Shown here: piece after piece, positions 5,879 through 9,604 of the stretch
Layout: each line of letters begins with the position of its first letter
Numbering within the stretch: position 1 is the first letter of the stretch
Assembly: GCA_027016355.1 (NCBI GenBank)
Contig: JALWAF010000087.1
Coordinates: forward strand, 664-10,267
DNA length: 9,604 nt
From: Candidatus Moraniibacteriota bacterium
GTDB taxonomy: Bacteria > Patescibacteriota > Minisyncoccia > Moranbacterales > GCA-2747515
Reading direction: 5' to 3'
Position numbers and translations under genes: made by a program
The notes under the pieces: generated by a model
The model's input: the letters and a program-made list of their open reading frames with translations, nothing else
What the model was told of the DNA's origin: nothing
Database searches by the model: none

Positions 5879-7132
5879 ATGGCAAAAATAAAAAAGATAA
5901 TTGCACGTGAGATACTTGATTCACGAGGTAATCCAACAATTGAAGCGGAACTTCATCTTGATAATGGTATTAAATCATGGTCACAGGTACCCAGCGGTGC
6001 TTCAACTGGTGAATTTGAAGCATTGGAGTTGAGGGATAATGATAAAAATCGTTATGGAGGAAAAGGTGTTTTAAAAGCGATTGAAAACGTTAATGGAGAA
6101 ATACAGAGGGCTGTTGTCGGTATGAAGGTAACAGATCAACAAGCCATTGATGATAAAATGATAGAGCTTGACGGTACTCAAAACAAGGAACGACTTGGAG
6201 CTAATGCAATTTTGGCAGTGTCTCTTGCAACTTGTCGTGCAGGGGCAATTAGTACCAAAAAACCATTATATGAACATATAGCTTATTTGCATGGCACAAA
6301 AGAAGTGGCTTTACCAATTCCGATGTTTAATATTGTCAATGGAGGTCAGCATGCAGATAGTGGACTTGCAATTCAAGAATATAAAATTGTACCACAGGGC
6401 ATTAACTCATTTGCCGAGCAATATCGTGCTGGTGCAGAGATTTTTCACGCACTTAAAAAGAATCTTGCTGAGAAAAAATTGGCAACTTCAGTTGGAGATG
6501 AAGGAGGATTTGCACCACGACTAGAAAGTAATGTAGCACCATTTGAAGTTATTGAAGCAGCTACAAAATCTGCGGGATATAAAATGGGTGAGCAAATTAG
6601 TATTGCAATTGATGCGGCAGCAAATTATTTTTATCATAAAGATTGCGGGCATTATGCATTTGAACTTGAGGACAAAGCATTTACAGTCCCAGAACTTTTG
6701 GATGAGTATCAAAAGTGGGTTGATAATCATTATATTATGAGTATTGAGGATGGACTTAGTGAGTATGATTGGGAAGGATGGCATACAATGTATGAAAAAT
6801 TTGATGAGCAGATTATGCTTATCGGAGATGATTTGTTGGTTACAAATGCTAAAAGACTTCAACAAGCAATTGATGAAAAATCGTGTAATTCAGTACTCAT
6901 TAAACCAAACCAAATTGGCACAGTGAGTGAAACATTGGCATTTGTAAAATTGGCACAAGACAATGATATGAAAACGATTGTATCACACAGAAGCGGTGAG
7001 ACAATTGATGATTTTATAGCTGATTTGTCAGTTGGCGTTGCATCTGACTTTATAAAAACAGGATCATTGTCCCGAGGGGAGCGTTTATGTAAATACAATA
7101 GACTATTAACAATATCTGAGACAGTAAAGTAA
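5879..7132 (+). CDS. eno: Enolase
   Basis: Enolase dehydrates 2-phosphoglycerate to phosphoenolpyruvate. The whole active site is readable: SGASTGEFEALELRD from 39 (mobile loop and Mg site), NGGQHADSG with His158, QE at 166-167, GDEGGFAP with catalytic Glu208, metal ligands Asp245 (IAIDAAA), Glu290 (SIEDGL) and Asp317 (IGDDL), catalytic base Lys342 in LIKPNQIGT, SHRSGET at 369-375, and Lys393 in KTGSLSRGER. The 417-residue length is close to the usual 420-435. The ATG at 5879 gives a family-like N-terminus (MAKIKKIIAREILDSRGNPT), preceded by a run of A residues and no Shine-Dalgarno. It follows pgk by 44 bases with its own promoter, and the next gene starts one base after its stop. The phosphoglycerate mutase that would act between Pgk and enolase is not in the window. 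Confidence 0.97.
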   Translation: MAKIKKIIAREILDSRGNPTIEAELHLDNGIKSWSQVPSGASTGEFEALELRDNDKNRYGGKGVLKAIENVNGEIQRAVVGMKVTDQQAIDDKMIELDGTQNKERLGANAILAVSLATCRAGAISTKKPLYEHIAYLHGTKEVALPIPMFNIVNGGQHADSGLAIQEYKIVPQGINSFAEQYRAGAEIFHALKKNLAEKKLATSVGDEGGFAPRLESNVAPFEVIEAATKSAGYKMGEQISIAIDAAANYFYHKDCGHYAFELEDKAFTVPELLDEYQKWVDNHYIMSIEDGLSEYDWEGWHTMYEKFDEQIMLIGDDLLVTNAKRLQQAIDEKSCNSVLIKPNQIGTVSETLAFVKLAQDNDMKTIVSHRSGETIDDFIADLSVGVASDFIKTGSLSRGERLCKYNRLLTISETVK

Positions 7133-7133
7133 T

Positions 7134-8171
7134 ATGAAAACACCACAAAAAAAAGTGCTTTGTATTGGGAGTATGGGAAAAGATATTTTTTTCCCGGTGA
7201 CTTCTGGTGCAGTGATTAACTCTAAAGAAGGTGAAGATGAAATAAAACAATTTTGTTTTCGCTATGGAGGAAAGGTGCATGTAGAGAATCGTTTTAGTGC
7301 GCTCGGGGGTTGTGCATGTAATGTTTCTATTGGTTTGGCTAGGTTGGGAATTGATGTTACAGCATTTGGAAATATTGGTGATGATCACGATGGGGAATGG
7401 ATTAGAAAAATATTGGGTAGCGAGCATGTAGATGTTAGTAAAATAAATGTAATTCAAAAAAGTAATTCAGATATGTCGGTTATTATTGTTGATGCAAATA
7501 CTGGAGAACGTACAATATTTGTTAATCGAGATGTTGGTGAAAAATTAGTAATTAAAACAGATGATATTAGTGGATTTGATTGGTGTTTTGTGGGATCTTT
7601 GTATGGGAAGGATATTAAAAAGAACATGCAAGTAATTCACGATGCATTATCAAATACAAAACTTAAGTTAGCCTACAACCCTGGTGGTAAGAATATTAAA
7701 CAGGATGAAGATGTTGTTTTGGATTTAATTCATCATGCAAGTATTGTTTTTGTAAATAAAACAGAAGCGCGTGAAATTGTGTCAAAGTTTAATTTAGCGT
7801 ATACTGAAAAAGAATTATCAAACGAACAACATCTACTAGCTACATTAAGAAAGCATATGCAAGACCCTGAAGCAATTGTTGTTGTAACAGATGGTCGTCG
7901 TGGTGCGTGGGTGTATAATGATAATAATGTGTATCATACAAATACACTTGATAAACCTGTACATGATGCAACTGGTGCTGGTGATGCGTTTGCAAGTGGT
8001 TTTTTTGCAGCTGTTTTGTATGGGTTATCGTTGGATAAATGTATTGGATGGGGTAGTGTAAATGGTGATAGTGTTGTTGATTATTATGGTGCACAAAAAG
8101 GATTACAAACATGTGGTATAATTCAAAGCAGGACAAAGTTGTTTGTCGTAGAAAATAAAAAGAACAAATAA
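7134..8171 (+). CDS. PfkB/ribokinase-family carbohydrate kinase
   Basis: This is an ATP-dependent kinase of the PfkB (ribokinase) fold; the substrate cannot be read from sequence. Seen: an N-terminal strand KVLCIGSMGKDIFF; the first family signature ALGGCACNVSIGLARLG at 56-72 (sugar-binding GG pair Gly58-Gly59); NKTEA at 208-212; TDGRRGAW at 252-259; and the second signature DATGAGDAFASGF at 278-290, whose Asp284 is the catalytic base and whose glycines form the anion hole. The 345-residue length is slightly above the usual 300-330; part of the excess is an insertion at about 24-50 before the GG motif. The eno stop and this ATG are separated by one T, and its own TAA overlaps the next ATG by one base, so it is probably translated with both. 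Adjacency to eno suggests, but does not prove, a sugar-phosphate role; adenosine or ribose are alternatives. Confidence 0.88.
   Translation: MKTPQKKVLCIGSMGKDIFFPVTSGAVINSKEGEDEIKQFCFRYGGKVHVENRFSALGGCACNVSIGLARLGIDVTAFGNIGDDHDGEWIRKILGSEHVDVSKINVIQKSNSDMSVIIVDANTGERTIFVNRDVGEKLVIKTDDISGFDWCFVGSLYGKDIKKNMQVIHDALSNTKLKLAYNPGGKNIKQDEDVVLDLIHHASIVFVNKTEAREIVSKFNLAYTEKELSNEQHLLATLRKHMQDPEAIVVVTDGRRGAWVYNDNNVYHTNTLDKPVHDATGAGDAFASGFFAAVLYGLSLDKCIGWGSVNGDSVVDYYGAQKGLQTCGIIQSRTKLFVVENKKNK
8114..8130 (+). promoter_or_regulatory. Possible internal promoter for ftsA
   Basis: TGGTATAAT at 8114-8122 is a perfect extended -10 box inside the last codons of the kinase gene, 48 bases before the ftsA ATG. 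It would give a leader of about 41-43 bases. There is no -35, and the same bases encode Cys-Gly-Ile-Ile. In DNA this AT-rich about one such match per strand is expected by chance, so it may be accidental. Confidence 0.25.
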
Positions 8172-9433
8172 TGAGTTTTTTCAACAGATTTAAAAAAGAA
8201 CACAATAGTACAAAACACTATCTGGCACTTGATATTGGTACAGAGATGGTGAAGTCTTTGGTGTTCAAATTGGATAAAGAGGATAAAAAAGGTATTGTAG
8301 TAGGAGTTGGAAGACAAAAGCAAAAGAGAGGTAATATGCAAAGCGGTGCAATTTCTGATATAAATGGCGTGATTGAAGCATGCAATCAAGCGATTAGTGA
8401 AGCAAAACAAATGGCTGGCATAGAAGAGGTGTCGCATGCTGTTATGGGAGTTGCTGGTGAGTTAGTGAAAGGCACAACAACAACAGTACATTATGAAAGA
8501 GCAAATCCAGCAGAACGTATTGATTTACCTGAACTTAAAGACATTATTGCGCGAGTACAATGGAAAGCACTAGAGAGAATTAAAGAACAAATGGAATGGG
8601 AATTGGGGCGTAGTATAGATGTAAAGCTGATTAATGCAGCTGTTGTAGATGTAAGGATTGATGGATATAGAGTTACAAATCCGCTTAATTTTCAAGGGAA
8701 GAGTTTATCAATTAGTGTATTTAATGCATATGCACCCTTGATGCACCTGGGTGCAGTTGATATGATTGCAGAAGAGTTAAATCTTAATCTCATGCAAGTT
8801 TCTGCTGAACCTTATGCTGTATCAGCATCTGTTGGATATGAAGATATTTTGGATTTTAGTGGTATATTTATTGACATTGGAGGAGGTACTACAGATATTG
8901 CGGTTGTGCGTAATGGAGGGCTTGAAGGAACAAAAATGTTTGCTTTGGGAGGACGTGCTTTTACAAAGAGATTGTCACAAGCGTTAAGAGTGCCATTTGA
9001 TGAGGCTGAAGTACTTAAAATGAAATATTCATATGGCAAATTACCTCAAAATGTTTCAGAACAGTTTTCAAAAGTACTTTTGCAAGATAGTAAAGTATGG
9101 CTTGGAGGTGTTGAGCTATCACTCATGGAGTTTGCTGAAAAAGATTTATTACCATCGAATATATATTTGTGTGGTGGTGGCAGTGCTCTTCCTGAGATTG
9201 GAAATGTACTTATGGATGAAAAATGGACAAAACAATTGCCATTTACTAAAGTACCAAGTGTAAATTTTTTACAACCAAAAGATGTTATTAATGTTATTGA
9301 TCAAACAAATGAATTAACTAATCCGCAAGATGTGACACCTATGGCATTGGCAAATTTAATTGTAGAAATGTCAACAAAGGAAAAGACAATATCACAAATC
9401 TTACATCGCGCAATGCGAGATGTTCAGAAATAA
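8171..9433 (+). CDS. ftsA: FtsA-like actin-fold cell division protein
   Basis: FtsA is the actin homologue that tethers FtsZ filaments to the membrane and recruits the later divisome. Seen: a phosphate-1 loop LALDIGTEMVKSLVF at 18-32; an SHS2-type region (domain 1C) at about 85-190, beginning VSHAVMGVAGELVKG; the phosphate-2 loop FIDIGGGTTDIAVV at 233-246; and the adenosine loop LCGGGSALPEI at 333-343. The 420-residue length fits FtsA. The C-terminal helix (about 403-420) is amphipathic, with hydrophobics at Ile407, Ile410, Leu411, Ala414, Met415 and Val418 and basic residues opposite, as expected of the FtsA membrane-targeting helix. PilM of type IV pili shares this fold, but the SHS2 position and tail favour FtsA. 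The ATG overlaps the kinase TAA by one base; no Shine-Dalgarno is seen. ftsZ is not in the window. Confidence 0.85.
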   Translation: MSFFNRFKKEHNSTKHYLALDIGTEMVKSLVFKLDKEDKKGIVVGVGRQKQKRGNMQSGAISDINGVIEACNQAISEAKQMAGIEEVSHAVMGVAGELVKGTTTTVHYERANPAERIDLPELKDIIARVQWKALERIKEQMEWELGRSIDVKLINAAVVDVRIDGYRVTNPLNFQGKSLSISVFNAYAPLMHLGAVDMIAEELNLNLMQVSAEPYAVSASVGYEDILDFSGIFIDIGGGTTDIAVVRNGGLEGTKMFALGGRAFTKRLSQALRVPFDEAEVLKMKYSYGKLPQNVSEQFSKVLLQDSKVWLGGVELSLMEFAEKDLLPSNIYLCGGGSALPEIGNVLMDEKWTKQLPFTKVPSVNFLQPKDVINVIDQTNELTNPQDVTPMALANLIVEMSTKEKTISQILHRAMRDVQK

Positions 9434-9442
9434 TATTAGCTT

Positions 9443-9604
9443 ATGACAAATCAACAAAAAATATATATTGATGTCGATGAAGAAATTACTACTGTAATTG
9501 ATCGTATTCATCGTACAAATGGAAATGATATTGCACTTATTGTACCTCAGCATGCTTTACTTTTACAAAGTGTTGTAAATTTAAAGTTACTTGCACAAGA
9601 AGCA
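9443..9604 (+). CDS. Conserved hypothetical protein, N-terminal part only
   Basis: This open frame starts at ATG 9443, nine bases after the ftsA stop, and runs off the window after 54 codons, too short for a clear assignment. Seen: a charged start followed by IYIDVDEEITTVIDRI, then ALIVPQHALLLQSVVNLKLL. The alternation suggests an alpha/beta domain: strand, helix, a second strand ending in VP, then a helix. From memory, a similar DVDEEIT...VP...LLQS-NLKLL opening is common in patescibacterial proteins, often encoded beside ftsA and annotated as hypothetical or baseplate-J-like, with membrane segments further on. That recollection cannot be checked here. No function is claimed. Confidence 0.7.
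   Translation, partial: MTNQQKIYIDVDEEITTVIDRIHRTNGNDIALIVPQHALLLQSVVNLKLLAQEA

Noticed and set aside
6291..6926. Three same-strand short frames inside eno
   Set aside because: The enolase frame is intact with all catalytic residues, so these are frame shadows, not frameshift fragments.
7050..7457. 135-codon antisense open frame across the eno-kinase junction
   Set aside because: It overlaps two well-supported genes and shows no family motif or initiation signal.
7912..7919. TGTATAAT inside the kinase gene, considered as a promoter
   Set aside because: It lacks the spacer base of an extended -10, has no -35 and encodes conserved-frame residues far from any start.
7840..8205. 121-codon antisense open frame rich in His, Tyr and Gln
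   Set aside because: The His/Tyr/Gln composition comes from reading AT-rich kinase codons backwards; not a plausible metal-binding protein.
1..9604. Mobile element, phage, CRISPR, tRNA or rRNA content
   Set aside because: I found no direct repeats with spacers, transposase or integrase motifs, or tRNA-like cloverleaf sequence; all gaps are under 80 bases and the genes are housekeeping.

Overview
The window is strongly AT-rich and densely coding, with every gene on the + strand. It holds eight complete or near-complete genes plus one truncated at the right edge. Gene content, short gaps, lack of Shine-Dalgarno motifs and family features suggest a small-genome bacterium of the Candidate Phyla Radiation / Patescibacteria, probably Parcubacteria-like. 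The pointers are the divergent short Pgk, the MraY style, and FtsA followed by a protein beginning with a DVDEEIT motif. This placement is inferred from remembered family features, not from a search. UGA acts as a stop (mnmA and pgk end in TGA), so code 25 of Gracilibacteria/Absconditabacteria does not apply.

Layout. Positions 69-1121: mnmA, tRNA 2-thiouridylase, whose reading frame stays open to the left edge. Positions 1174-3536: scpA, scpB and an S11 D,D-carboxypeptidase (dacA-like) form a tight cluster for chromosome condensation and wall trimming. It appears to have its own promoter and ends in a hairpin terminator at 3562-3604. Positions 3622-4725: mraY (lipid I synthesis), behind a promoter placed directly after that terminator. 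Positions 4761-5834: a shortened, divergent pgk. Positions 5879-8171: eno and a PfkB-family sugar kinase. Positions 8171-9433: an FtsA-like actin-fold division protein overlapping the kinase stop by one base. Positions 9443-9604: start of an unrecognised conserved protein. No gene-free stretch exceeds 80 bases. I saw no tRNA, rRNA, CRISPR array, insertion sequence or phage gene.

The genes are housekeeping: translation fidelity (mnmA), chromosome segregation (scpAB), peptidoglycan (dacA, mraY), lower glycolysis (pgk, eno, pfkB-type kinase) and division (ftsA). I found no clearly new system. The most distinctive signal is regulatory. Perfect extended -10 boxes (TGNTATAAT) lie in three of the four gaps longer than 30 bases. 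For scpA and mraY the box sits so close to the start codon that the mRNAs should be leaderless; eno, and perhaps pgk, would have very short, purely A/T-rich leaders. None of the internal starts I examined has a convincing Shine-Dalgarno sequence. Secondary points are the Pgk and MraY substitutions and a cysteine-containing insertion in the carboxypeptidase.
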